Shown: one piece after another, positions 32,264 through 42,100 of the stretch
Layout: each line of letters starts with the position of its first letter
Position numbering within the stretch: position 1 is the first letter of the stretch
Source of the DNA: Streptomyces sp. AJS327
GTDB taxonomy: Bacteria > Actinomycetota > Actinomycetes > Streptomycetales > Streptomycetaceae
Reading direction: 5' to 3'
DNA length: 64,000 bases
Assembly (NCBI RefSeq): GCF_013450295.1
Contig: NZ_SKBR01000003.1
Span: 558,001-622,000, forward strand
Program-made: the position numbers and the translations under genes
Notes under the pieces: generated by a model
What the model saw: the letters and a program-made list of their open reading frames with translations, nothing else
Told to the model about the DNA's origin: nothing
The model's database searches: none

Positions 32264-35188
32264 ATGCCGACCGGAGAGAAGAGCGAGAAGTTGTCCCCGA
32301 CCAGCGAGACCGCATCCGGCGGACGCCGACTCGTCATTGTCGAGTCGCCTGCGAAGGCCAAGACGATCAAGGGCTATCTCGGTCCTGGCTACGTGGTCGA
32401 AGCCAGCGTCGGGCACATTCGCGACCTCCCGAACGGCGCTGCGGAGGTTCCGGCGAAGTACAAGGGCGAGCCCTGGGCCCGCCTCGGGGTCAACGTCGAT
32501 CACGACTTCGAGCCGCTGTACGTGGTCAACAGCGATAAGAAGGACCAGGTCAAGAAGCTGAAGGAGCTGCTGGCCGAGTCGGACGAACTGCTGCTCGCCA
32601 CGGATGAGGACCGCGAGGGTGAGGCCATCGCCTGGCACCTCCAGGAGGTGCTGAAGCCGAAGGTCCCGGTCCGGCGGATGGTCTTCCACGAGATCACCAA
32701 GGACGCGATCCAGGACGCCGTGCGGCACCCCCGCGACCTCAACCAGCGGCTGGTCGACGCCCAGGAGACCCGCCGCATCCTCGACCGGCTCTACGGCTAC
32801 GAGGTCTCGCCGGTGCTGTGGAAGAAGGTCATGCCCCGGCTGTCGGCGGGCCGGGTGCAGTCCGTCGCCACCCGGCTGGTGGTGGAGCGGGAGCGGGAGC
32901 GCATCGCGTTCCGCTCCGCCGAGTACTGGGACCTCTCCGGCAGCTTCGCGACCGGCCGGGCCGGGGACGCCTCCGACCCGGGCGGCTTCGGCGCCAAGCT
33001 GACCGCCGTGGACGGCCGACGCGTCGCGCAGGGGCGGGACTTCGGTTCGGACGGGCGGCTCAAGGAGAGCGCGGCCAGCGCGAACGTCCTGCACCTGGAC
33101 GAGGAGAACGCGCGGGCGCTGGCCGCCGCGCTGGCGGACACCCGGTTCGCGGTGCGTTCGGTGGAGTCCAAGCCGTACCGCCGCTCCCCGTACGCCCCGT
33201 TCCGGACCACCACCCTCCAGCAGGAGGCGAGCCGGAAGCTCGGGTTCGGCGCGAAGCGCACCATGCAGGTCGCGCAGAAGCTGTACGAGAACGGCTTCAT
33301 CACCTACATGCGGACGGACTCCACGACCCTCTCCGAGACGGCGGTCACCGCCGCCCGCGCGCAGGTCACCCAGTTGTACGGGGCGGACTACCTCCCCGAC
33401 CGGCCGCGCGTCTACGCGGGCAAGGTGAAGAACGCGCAGGAGGCGCACGAGGCGATCCGCCCCTCCGGGGACCGCTTCCGCACCCCGGCCGAAACCGGCC
33501 TGAACGGCGACGAGTTCCGGCTCTACGAGCTGATCTGGAAGCGGACGGTCGCCTCCCAGATGAAGGACGCCACCGGACAGTCCGTCACCGTCCGCGTCGG
33601 CGGCACCGCGAGCGACGGCCGGGACGCCGAGTTCAGCGCCACGGGCAAGATCATCACCTTCCACGGCTTCCTCAAGGCGTACGTCGAGGGCGCGGACGAC
33701 CCCAACGCCGAACTGGACGACCGGGAGCGGCGGTTGCCGCAGGTCGCCGAGGGCGACGCGCTCAGCGCCACGGAGATCACCCCCGAGGGACACGCGACCA
33801 AGCCGCCCGCCCGCTACACCGAGGCCACGCTGGTCAAGGAGCTGGAGGAGCGGGAGATCGGCCGCCCCTCCACCTACGCCTCGATCATCAGCACCATCCT
33901 GGACCGGCGGTACGTCTTCAAGAAGGGCACCGCGCTCGTCCCCTCCTTCCTGAGCTTCGCCGTCGTGGGGCTGCTGGAGAAGCACTTCGGCCGCCTCGTC
34001 GACTACGACTTCACCGCCAAGATGGAGGACGACCTCGACCGCATCGCCGCGGGCGACGCCGAGTCCGTGCCCTGGCTGCGCCGCTTCTACTTCGGTGAGG
34101 ACGGCGAGGGCGCCGAGGCGGCCTCCGCCGCCGACTCCGGCAACGGGGACGGCGACCACCTCGGCGGCCTCAAGGAACTCGTCTCCGACCTCGGCGCGAT
34201 CGACGCCAAGGGCGTCTCCTCGTTCCCGGTCGGCGAGGGCATCGTGCTCCGCGTCGGCCGGTACGGCCCGTACGTCGAGGGTCCCCCGGCGCAGGAGGGC
34301 GAGACCGGCCACCGCGCCGACGTGCCGGACGACCTGCCGCCGGACGAGCTGTCGGTGGAGTACGCCAAGGAGCTGCTGGCCAAGCCGAGCGGCGACATCG
34401 AGCTGGGCACCGACCCGGAGACCGGCCGCCCCGTCGTGGCGAAGGACGGCCGCTACGGCCCGTACGTCACCGAGGTGCTGCCCGAGGGCACCCCGAAGAC
34501 CGGGAAGAACGCCGTCAAGCCGCGCACCGCCTCGCTCTTCCAGTCCATGTCACTGGATACGGTGACGTTGGAGCAGGCGCTGCGGCTGCTGTCGCTGCCC
34601 CGCGTGGTCGGCGTCGACCCGGAGTCCGGCAACGAGATCACCGCGCAGAACGGCCGCTACGGCCCGTACCTGAAGAAGGGCACCGACTCCCGCTCACTGG
34701 AGACCGAGGAGCAGATCTTCGGGATCACGCTGGAGCAGGCGCTGGAGATCTACTCCAAGCCGAAGCAGCGGGGCAGGGCCGCGGCCAAGCCGCCGCTCAA
34801 GGAGCTGGGCACCGACCCGCAGACCGAGCGGCCGGTGGTGGTCAAGGACGGCCGCTTCGGTCCGTACGTCACCGACGGCGAGACCAACGCCACCCTCCGG
34901 CGGGACGACGACGTCGAGACGATCACCTCCGAGCGCGGCTACGAACTGCTCGCGGAGAAGCGCGCCAAGGGCCCGGCGAAGAAGACCGCCAAGAAGGCGC
35001 CCGCGAAGAAGGCGGCGAAGAAGGCCCCGGCGAAGAAGGCCGCCGCGAAGGCTCCGGCCAAGAAGACGGCGGCGAAGAAGAGTTCGGCGTCCGGCGAGAA
35101 GAAGGCCACGAAGACGGCGAAGACCGCCAAGACGGCGAAGACCGCGGCGAGTTCCGCCGGGTCCTCCGGGGGCGAGGGCTCCGCGTAA
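32264..35188 (+). CDS. topA: DNA topoisomerase I
   Basis: 974 aa. Type IA topoisomerase that relaxes negative supercoils. The TOPRIM domain begins LVIVESPAKAKTIKGYLG (Glu27) and includes ATDEDREGEAIAW (about 115-127). The catalytic Tyr is residue 348 in GFITYMRTDSTTLS. The C-terminus has four zinc-free repeats of the kind ELGTDPQTERPVVVKDGRFGPYV, followed by a Lys/Ala-rich tail (about 905-960), a known feature of Streptomyces TopA that supports processivity. A gggaggt at 32231-32238 is far from ATG 32264, so the exact start is uncertain. Confidence 0.98.
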   Translation: MPTGEKSEKLSPTSETASGGRRLVIVESPAKAKTIKGYLGPGYVVEASVGHIRDLPNGAAEVPAKYKGEPWARLGVNVDHDFEPLYVVNSDKKDQVKKLKELLAESDELLLATDEDREGEAIAWHLQEVLKPKVPVRRMVFHEITKDAIQDAVRHPRDLNQRLVDAQETRRILDRLYGYEVSPVLWKKVMPRLSAGRVQSVATRLVVERERERIAFRSAEYWDLSGSFATGRAGDASDPGGFGAKLTAVDGRRVAQGRDFGSDGRLKESAASANVLHLDEENARALAAALADTRFAVRSVESKPYRRSPYAPFRTTTLQQEASRKLGFGAKRTMQVAQKLYENGFITYMRTDSTTLSETAVTAARAQVTQLYGADYLPDRPRVYAGKVKNAQEAHEAIRPSGDRFRTPAETGLNGDEFRLYELIWKRTVASQMKDATGQSVTVRVGGTASDGRDAEFSATGKIITFHGFLKAYVEGADDPNAELDDRERRLPQVAEGDALSATEITPEGHATKPPARYTEATLVKELEEREIGRPSTYASIISTILDRRYVFKKGTALVPSFLSFAVVGLLEKHFGRLVDYDFTAKMEDDLDRIAAGDAESVPWLRRFYFGEDGEGAEAASAADSGNGDGDHLGGLKELVSDLGAIDAKGVSSFPVGEGIVLRVGRYGPYVEGPPAQEGETGHRADVPDDLPPDELSVEYAKELLAKPSGDIELGTDPETGRPVVAKDGRYGPYVTEVLPEGTPKTGKNAVKPRTASLFQSMSLDTVTLEQALRLLSLPRVVGVDPESGNEITAQNGRYGPYLKKGTDSRSLETEEQIFGITLEQALEIYSKPKQRGRAAAKPPLKELGTDPQTERPVVVKDGRFGPYVTDGETNATLRRDDDVETITSERGYELLAEKRAKGPAKKTAKKAPAKKAAKKAPAKKAAAKAPAKKTAAKKSSASGEKKATKTAKTAKTAKTAASSAGSSGGEGSA

Positions 35189-35211
35189 CCGCCCGGACCG
35201 ACCGCCCGTAC

Positions 35212-35240
35212 CGCCGCCGGACCCGCCGGGTCCGGCGGCG
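35212..35240 (+). terminator. Terminator after topA
   Basis: Arms 35212-35224 and 35228-35240 are perfectly complementary over 13 bp with a 3-base loop (gcc). It starts 23 bp after the topA stop. Confidence 0.85.
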
Positions 35241-35432
35241 TCGCCGTGTGGGGGTGGCGGCGCCGCTTCGGGGACGGCGGGCGCGGGGTGGTGGGGGACG
35301 TCTCGAACGGGCGGAGCGGGGCCGGAGAAAAGGCTCACAAAACAGTCGCAGACCGTTCACAACCCACACCGGTCCCGCCCGTTTGTTCGGGCGGGGCCGC
35401 AAGCGGTGGGCGCCTCCTTATACGCTGGCGGG

Positions 35433-38400
35433 ATGACGCGTGCAGAGCAGCCAACGGGCGTGACCGTCCCTCCTGACGACGCACTCGCCGCCCAGTCCCG
35501 TGAGCGTGCCGTGGGCGCGCTGTTGCGCTTCCCCCCGCTGCGGCGGCTGTGGAGCGCCCAGTTCACCGGAGGCGTCGGCGACGCGCTGAGCGTGCTGGTG
35601 CTGCTGCTGCTCGGCTGGCAGGCGGCAGTGATCGTCAGCGACTCGGGCAGCGAGGTGTTCGGCGGTGGATACCGGGGGATGGTGCTGGTCCTCGCGGCCG
35701 TCATCGGACTGCGCCTGCTGTCCACCCTGCTGTTCGGCGCGGTGCTGCTCGGGCCCCTCTCGGCGCTCGTCGAGCCGGGCCGCTCGGGCGGGAAGCAGCG
35801 GGGCGCGTCCGGTGAGGCGCGTGACGCCGCCGATGGCGCCGGTGACTCCTCCGGTGAGGGGGCGGCGGCCGGGAAGGCCGGGAGCCCCGCGAGCCGGAAG
35901 CGGGGGACCGGGGTCGCCGAGGGCAAGGCGCTGCTGGACCGTCGCTGGACGATGTTCGGCGCCGACGCCGTCCGCGTGATCGCGCTGATCATCGCCCCGC
36001 TCTGGGTCGACTGGACCCCGGACAACGCCCTCGCCGCCATCCTGATCACCGTCTTCGTGACGGGCGTCGCGGAGCGGCTGTGGACGGTCGCCAAGGACAG
36101 CGCCGCGCCCGGCCTGCTCCCCGGACCGCCGCCGGAGGGCGACGTGGTGCGGCCCGTGGTCGACCACCACGACGCGCTGCGCAGGCTCTGGCTGCGGACC
36201 AGCTTCGTCGCGTTCCCCGTCGCCGCCGCCGTGCTGGTCGCGGTCACCCTGGTCAGCAACCTGCTGGGCTCCGGGATCGCCTGGTTCGACACCCACCAGG
36301 CGGCGCTCTCCTCGTACGTCGCCGCCGGGCTGTTCGCCGCCTCGCTCTCCGTCGTCTACTTCCTGGAGCTTCCCGACACCGCGACGGTCCGCCCGCGGTC
36401 CCCGCTGGAGGGGCTGCGCCGGCCCAAGGCGGGCGCCTCGACCGACCGGGGCCGCACCGGCGCCGTTCCGCTGCTCGTGCTGGCCTGCGCCGCGACGAGC
36501 GGCGCGCTCGCCGCCGCCGTCGCCGTCGCCCTGCCGCACGCCGTGGACCTCGACGGCGGGCCCGTCGCCTTCGGCCTCGCCGTGCTGGCGCTCACCGGCG
36601 GCGCCACCGCCGGGATCCGGCTGGCGCCGCGCACCCTGCCCGCGCTGTCCCGGCGGCGGCTGCTGGCGCTGGCCGTCGCCGCCACCGGCGTCGCGCTGCT
36701 CGTCGCCGGGCTGGTCGGCGACCCGACGACGGTGCTCATCCTGCTGCTGCTCGGCGGCGTCACGGTCGGCATCACCGCGAACACCGGGCACACCCTGCTC
36801 GACCAAGAGACCGAGGACTTCCGCCGCCCGCGCACCACCGAGCACCTGCACGCCGTGGTGCGGCTGACGCTCGCGGTGTGCGCGCTCGGAGCGCCCGTGC
36901 TGGCCGCGTTCATCGGACCGCACCGGGTGGCGCGCGGCGACTTCGTCTTCGACCACGGTGGCGCCGCGTTCACGCTGATGCTCGTGGGCGCGCTGCTGCT
37001 GCCGGTGGCCGCGCTCGTCCTCGGCCGGGTCGACGACCGGCAGGGCGTCTCCCTCCGCCGCGACCTGCGGAACGCCTTCGGCGGCGCGGAGCCCGTGGAG
37101 GGCACCGCCGACGACGGCTTCTTCATCGTCCTGGAGGGCGGCGACGGCGCGGGCAAGTCGACGCAGGTGACGGCGCTGGCCGAGTGGATCAGGGCCAAGG
37201 GCCACGAGGTCGTGGTGACCAAGGAGCCGGGCTCGACGCCCGTCGGCAAGCGGCTCCGGTCGATCCTGCTGGACGTCTCCTCCGCCGGGCTCTCGCCCCG
37301 CTCCGAGGCGCTGCTGTACGCCGCCGACCGCGCGGAACACGTCGACACGGTCGTCCGTCCGGCGCTGGAGCGCGGCGCCATCGTGATCTCCGACCGGTAC
37401 GTCGACTCGTCCGTCGCCTACCAGGGCGCCGGACGCGACCTGTCGCCCACCGAGATCGCCCGCATCTCCCGCTGGGCGACCGGCGGTCTCGTGCCGCACC
37501 TGACGGTGCTGCTGGACGTCGCCCCGCAGGTCGCCCGCGAGCGGTTCACCGAGGCGCCCGACCGGCTGGAGTCCGAGCCCACCGAGTTCCACGAGCGGGC
37601 CCGCGCCGGGTTCCTGACGCTGGCCTCCGCCGACCCCGCCCGCTACCTCGTGGTGGACGCCGGGCAGGAGGCCGGAGCCGTGACGACGATCGTCCGCCAC
37701 CGGCTCGACCAGGTGCTGCCGCTCTCCGAGGCGGAGAAGCAGGCCCAGATCGAGGCGCGGAAGGCCGCCGAGGAGGAGGCCCGCCGCCGGGCCGAGGAGG
37801 AGGCCGCCCGGAAGGCGGAGGAGGAGCGGCAGGAGCGCGAGCGGCAGGAGCGGATCGCCCAGCTCCGCGCCGAGGAGGAGGAACGCAAGCGGCGCGAGGC
37901 CGAGTTGGAGCGCCAGCGCGAGGAGGCGCGGCGAGCCGAGGAGGCCAGGCAGCGGGCGGAGGAGGAGCGGCAGCGCGCCGAGGAGGAGCGTCTTCGCCGC
38001 GAGGCCGAGGAGCGGGCGCGGGAGGAGGAGCAGGCGCGTCTGCGGCAACTCGCCCAGGAGCAGGCCCGGTTGCGGGCCGAGGCCGAGGAGCGGCGGCTGG
38101 AGAAGCAGCGCAAGGCCGAGGAGGCGCTGCTCCGTGCCGAGCGTGTGCGGAGCGCCGGTTCGGGCGCGGGCCCGGACGCCGCCCATCCGGACGGCAGCGA
38201 GGGCGACACCGCGAAGCTGCCCTCGGTGGAGGGGCCGCGGAAGGGGGCGGGCGCCGGTGCGTCCGGCGGGTCGAATACTTCCGCCGGGTCGGACGGTGAG
38301 GAGACGGCGCTGCTGCCCCAGGCGCAGCCGCCCGGGGAGCGCGCGGACGCCGCCCACCCCGACGGCTCCGAGGAGACCACGGTCCTGCCGCGGGTTCCGG

Positions 38401-38747
38401 AGGACGCCACCGACCGGGACGCGGACCAGGCGGCGGACCGCTGGACCGCCGACCGCTGGAGCGACGAACAGCGCGACGCCGAACAGCGGTTCCTGCGGGA
38501 GGGGTTCCCGGCGGCGGCCGTCGAGGAGCGCACCCGGGAGATGCCGCAGGTCGACCCGGAGACCGGCCGTCCGGTCCGGCAGCGCCCCGACTGGGCCGAG
38601 GAGACCCCGCTGGACGACGTGCCCAGCCTCGCCGACGAACTGCTCGGCCCGCGCGGTGAGCGGGACGAGGACGGGGACCGGCGGCGCGGCCGGGCCGACG
38701 GGGACGAGGACGAGACCGGGCGCCGCCGGGGCGGCTCCGGAAGCTGA
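35433..38747 (+). CDS. tmk: MFS-like membrane domain fused to thymidylate kinase
   Basis: 1,104 aa. Residues 1-545 contain about twelve hydrophobic segments of MFS-transporter type (LSVLVLLLLGWQAAVIVS, VLILLLLGGVTVGITANTG). The dTMP kinase domain spans about 560-770: P-loop FIVLEGGDGAGKSTQ (about 567), KEPGSTPVGKRLR, and SDRYVDSSVAYQGAGRDLS with the DRY motif. Residues 770-900 are a long charged Glu/Arg coiled coil; the rest is acidic and disordered. This three-part layout is typical of Streptomyces tmk and makes dTDP synthesis a membrane-anchored activity. ATG 35433; a hairpin follows the stop. Confidence 0.95.
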   Translation: MTRAEQPTGVTVPPDDALAAQSRERAVGALLRFPPLRRLWSAQFTGGVGDALSVLVLLLLGWQAAVIVSDSGSEVFGGGYRGMVLVLAAVIGLRLLSTLLFGAVLLGPLSALVEPGRSGGKQRGASGEARDAADGAGDSSGEGAAAGKAGSPASRKRGTGVAEGKALLDRRWTMFGADAVRVIALIIAPLWVDWTPDNALAAILITVFVTGVAERLWTVAKDSAAPGLLPGPPPEGDVVRPVVDHHDALRRLWLRTSFVAFPVAAAVLVAVTLVSNLLGSGIAWFDTHQAALSSYVAAGLFAASLSVVYFLELPDTATVRPRSPLEGLRRPKAGASTDRGRTGAVPLLVLACAATSGALAAAVAVALPHAVDLDGGPVAFGLAVLALTGGATAGIRLAPRTLPALSRRRLLALAVAATGVALLVAGLVGDPTTVLILLLLGGVTVGITANTGHTLLDQETEDFRRPRTTEHLHAVVRLTLAVCALGAPVLAAFIGPHRVARGDFVFDHGGAAFTLMLVGALLLPVAALVLGRVDDRQGVSLRRDLRNAFGGAEPVEGTADDGFFIVLEGGDGAGKSTQVTALAEWIRAKGHEVVVTKEPGSTPVGKRLRSILLDVSSAGLSPRSEALLYAADRAEHVDTVVRPALERGAIVISDRYVDSSVAYQGAGRDLSPTEIARISRWATGGLVPHLTVLLDVAPQVARERFTEAPDRLESEPTEFHERARAGFLTLASADPARYLVVDAGQEAGAVTTIVRHRLDQVLPLSEAEKQAQIEARKAAEEEARRRAEEEAARKAEEERQERERQERIAQLRAEEEERKRREAELERQREEARRAEEARQRAEEERQRAEEERLRREAEERAREEEQARLRQLAQEQARLRAEAEERRLEKQRKAEEALLRAERVRSAGSGAGPDAAHPDGSEGDTAKLPSVEGPRKGAGAGASGGSNTSAGSDGEETALLPQAQPPGERADAAHPDGSEETTVLPRVPEDATDRDADQAADRWTADRWSDEQRDAEQRFLREGFPAAAVEERTREMPQVDPETGRPVRQRPDWAEETPLDDVPSLADELLGPRGERDEDGDRRRGRADGDEDETGRRRGGSGS

Positions 38748-38797
38748 ACCGGGAGGCGGCGGTCAGAACTGGCGTCTGACCCTGGTGAGTTGAGCGG

Positions 38798-38833
38798 GAG
38801 AGCCCGCCGTGCCCTCGGGCGCGGCGGGCTCTC
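38798..38833 (+). terminator. Terminator after tmk
   Basis: Arms 38798-38809 and 38822-38833 (gagagcccgccg / cggcgggctctc) pair perfectly over 12 bp with a 12-base loop, 50 bp after the tmk stop. It may also stop transcription of the convergent PKS-NRPS gene. The 280 bp to 39113 hold no other feature I can identify. Confidence 0.8.
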
Positions 38834-39113
38834 GCGTGGGCTGCCTCCGCTTCCGTCCGGACCGGCTCACCGGGGCGGTTGGTGGCCCCGGTGGGGCGGT
38901 GCGTCCCGTGCGGTGCCTTTCGTGGTTGGTGTGTCCGCTGCCTCGTCTCTCGTGGGCGGTGGCTTGGCGGGCCTTGTCGGGGCCTTCCGTGGGGTGGGCG
39001 TGGGTGCGTGGGTGTGCGGTGGCTCGGGGCCGCCGACGGTGGGTGGTGCCCCGTGGTGGGGCGGTTCCCCTTCCGCCGGTGGCTCGGAGGGCGTGGGGCT
39101 TCTGTCGTGGGCG

Positions 39114-42100
39114 TCAGTCGTCGCTGCCGTACGCGGCGTCGCCGCCTCCGTCCGCGCCTTCGGTGGTGTCCGACGGCCCGGTGGCGCCTCCGGTGCCTTC
39201 GCCGGGTGCGGACGTCTCGCTCGGTGGTACGGGGACGGCGGCGGTCGGCGGGTGCGGGGCGGCCGCGCCGGACGGTCCGGCCGGGAGCCGTGGTTCCGGC
39301 GGCTCGGGCTCAACGCTGGGCGTGCGCCGGGGTGTTGGGGATGGTCCGGTGGACGGGTGCGGGACGCGGGCGGTGGGGACGCGGTGCTCGCCCGCCGCTG
39401 CCTCCGCGCCGCCGGGGCTGGTCGTAGGCGGGGTGGGTGGCTCCGCGGAGTGAGTGGGCTCCGCCGTGACCTCGGCCAGGAGCGCGGTGAGCCGGTCCCG
39501 CCAGCGGGCCATGGTGGCGGCGTCGAAGAGGTCGGTGGAGTACTCGAACGTCGCGTGGGTGGCGCCCTCGCCGGGGACGAGCGCCACGTACAGCTCGGCG
39601 CGCGCACCGTCGCGTACGGGCAGCGCGCGAACGCGGGTGCTGAGTCCCTCCAGCCGGAGGGTGGGCGGCGGGGTGGTGACCACGGTGAACAGCACCTGCG
39701 GGAAGCGCGCCACTTCCTCGGACGGCCAGACGGCGCGGGCCAGTTCGTCCAGCGGGAGCAGTTGGTGGTCCAGCGTGCGGAACAGGGCGGCGCCGAGTTC
39801 CCGGGTCAGCGTGGCGAAGTCCTGGGCGACGCGGGCCCGCAGGGGTATCCAGTCGCCCAGCAGGCCCACCGTGGAGGTGTGTTTGCCCTCGGTGCGCTTG
39901 GCGCTGGAGACGGCGAGGACCAGGTCCGGCCGCCCGGTCAGCTCGGCGGCCCAGCGGGCGAACGCACCGGCCAGCACGGTGTACGGGGTGCAGCCGAGCC
40001 GTTCGGCGGTCGCCAGCACGGCGTCTCCGTGGTCGAGCGTGAACTCCAGCTTCGCGCCCGCGCCGGAGAGCCGGTCGGGGCGTGGCCGGTCGGTGGTCAG
40101 CGGCAACCGTGGGGACGTTCCCGCGAGTTCGGACCGCCAGAACCGGAGCAGCCGTTCCCGTCCGCCGTCCGCGAGTCGGCGCCGCTCGTCCCGCGCCCAG
40201 TCGGTGAACTGAGCCGAGGGATCCGGGAGCCGGGGGGAGCGGCCCGCGCGGTAGGCGCCGTAGAGCCGCTGGAGTTCGGACCAGAGGACGCCGAGCGACC
40301 AGCCGTCGCAGACCGCGTGGTGGAGAACGGTGACCAGCACCCAGCGGTGGTCGTCCAGCCTGCCCAGGTGGAACCGGAAGAGGGGTAACTGGTCGAGTGC
40401 GAAGGGGGTGTGGGCGCGGGCCGCGCACCAGTCGTCCACGTCGGCCGGGTCCAGGTCGACGGTGGTGAGGGTCACCGGCAGTTCGGCCAGGACCTCGATG
40501 CGGGGGCCGTCCTCCTCGTAGACGGGGCGGGCCCGCAGCGCGGTGTGCCGCCGGACGAACTCGCCGAGGGAACGCCCCAACGCGTCGACGTCCAGGGGGC
40601 CTTCGATGTCCACCCGGTGCGCGATGTTGTAGACGGACGGGTCGCGGAGCGCGTGGTGTCGTTGCCAGAGGCGCCGCAGAGTGGCGGGCATCGGGGCGGT
40701 GTCGACCACCCGCCGGTCGGGCCTGGCGGGAGGCGGTGTGCGGGGGGCTGCGGGCCGGTCCTCGAACTCCGGTGTGGTGGGGGGTTGTTCGTCGGGAACC
40801 AGCACCGTGATGGGGTCCTCGGGGGGCTCCTCGCGGGTGGGGGTGTTCTCGGAGGGGGGTGGGGGCGTGGGGAGTTGGGGGGTGGGGGCGAGGAGGGTGG
40901 CGACGCCCCGGATGGTGGGGGTGCGGAAGAAGTCCGTCATGGTCAGGGTGGAGCCGGTCACCTCGGATATCCGGTTCACCAGGCGCACGGCGCTGAGCGA
41001 GTGGCCGCCCAGCCGGAAGAACGAGGCGGAGACGGGCACGGCGGGGCGGTCCAGCTCGGCGCTCCACAGCGCGTGGAGACGGTGTTCCAGCGGTGTCGAC
41101 GGGGCGTCCGGCCCCGCGCCGTCGGGCGGGGTGGCGGGGTCCGGGGCGGGAAGCGCGGCGCGGTCGGGTTTGCCGGAGCTGTTCACCGGCAGCCGGTCCA
41201 GGGTCACCCACCGGCGGGGCACGAGGTGGTCGGGCTGCTGGGCGGCGAGCGCGTCCCGGATCTGCGCGGTGGTGGTGTCAGCGCTGAACGGGACGACGTA
41301 GGCGAGGAGTTGGGCGTCCCCGTCCTGGGCACGGCGGGTGAGCACCAGCGCGTCCCGCACCTCGTCCAGCGCGGTCAACGCGGCGCGTACCTCGGCCGGT
41401 TCGACGCGGTGTCCACGGACCTTGACCTGTTCGTCGGCGCGTCCCAGGTAGGCGAGGGTGCCGTCGGACCGCCAGCGGGCGAGGTCGCCGGTGCGGTACC
41501 GGGGGGTGCCGTCGGGCGCGGTGTGGAAGACCGCCGCCGTCTCCTCGGGCCGGTCGAGGTAGCCGAGGGCCACCGGCACGCCCCCGACGTGGAGTTCACC
41601 GACGGCGCCGACGGGTACGGGCGCGCCGTGCGGGTCGAGCAGCGTGAGGTGTGCTCCGTCGACGGGCCCGCCGATGGGGGGCGTCGGCCCGTCCGCCGGG
41701 TGGACGCGGTGGGAGGTGACGACGACGGAGGTCTCGGTCGGGCCGTACTGGTTGTGGAGCGCGCACCGTGGGTTCCGCTCCAGGAAGTCCCGGATGGCGG
41801 GGGTCAGTTCCAGCGCCTCCCCGGCGGAGAACACCTCGCGTACGTCCGGCAGTTCGGGGGCGGTCTCCAGCAGCAGGCGCAGCGGGCGGTAGGGCATGTA
41901 CAGGCGCTGCACGGTGTGTTCGCGCATCAGTCGGGCGACGGCAGCCGGGTCGTGGCGCACCGTGTCGTCGAGGAGGACCAGTTCGGCGCCGGAGGCCAGC
42001 GTCGTGAAGATCTCCTGGACGCTGACGTCGAAGGTGGGCGCGGTCCACTGGAGGGTGCGGAGGGGCCGGTACTGGGCGAGGTGCCAGCGGACCAGGTTGG

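Noticed and set aside
35418..38357. 979-codon antisense frame over tmk
   Set aside because: It mirrors the tmk coding sequence on the other strand and is low-complexity Gly/Arg/Leu.
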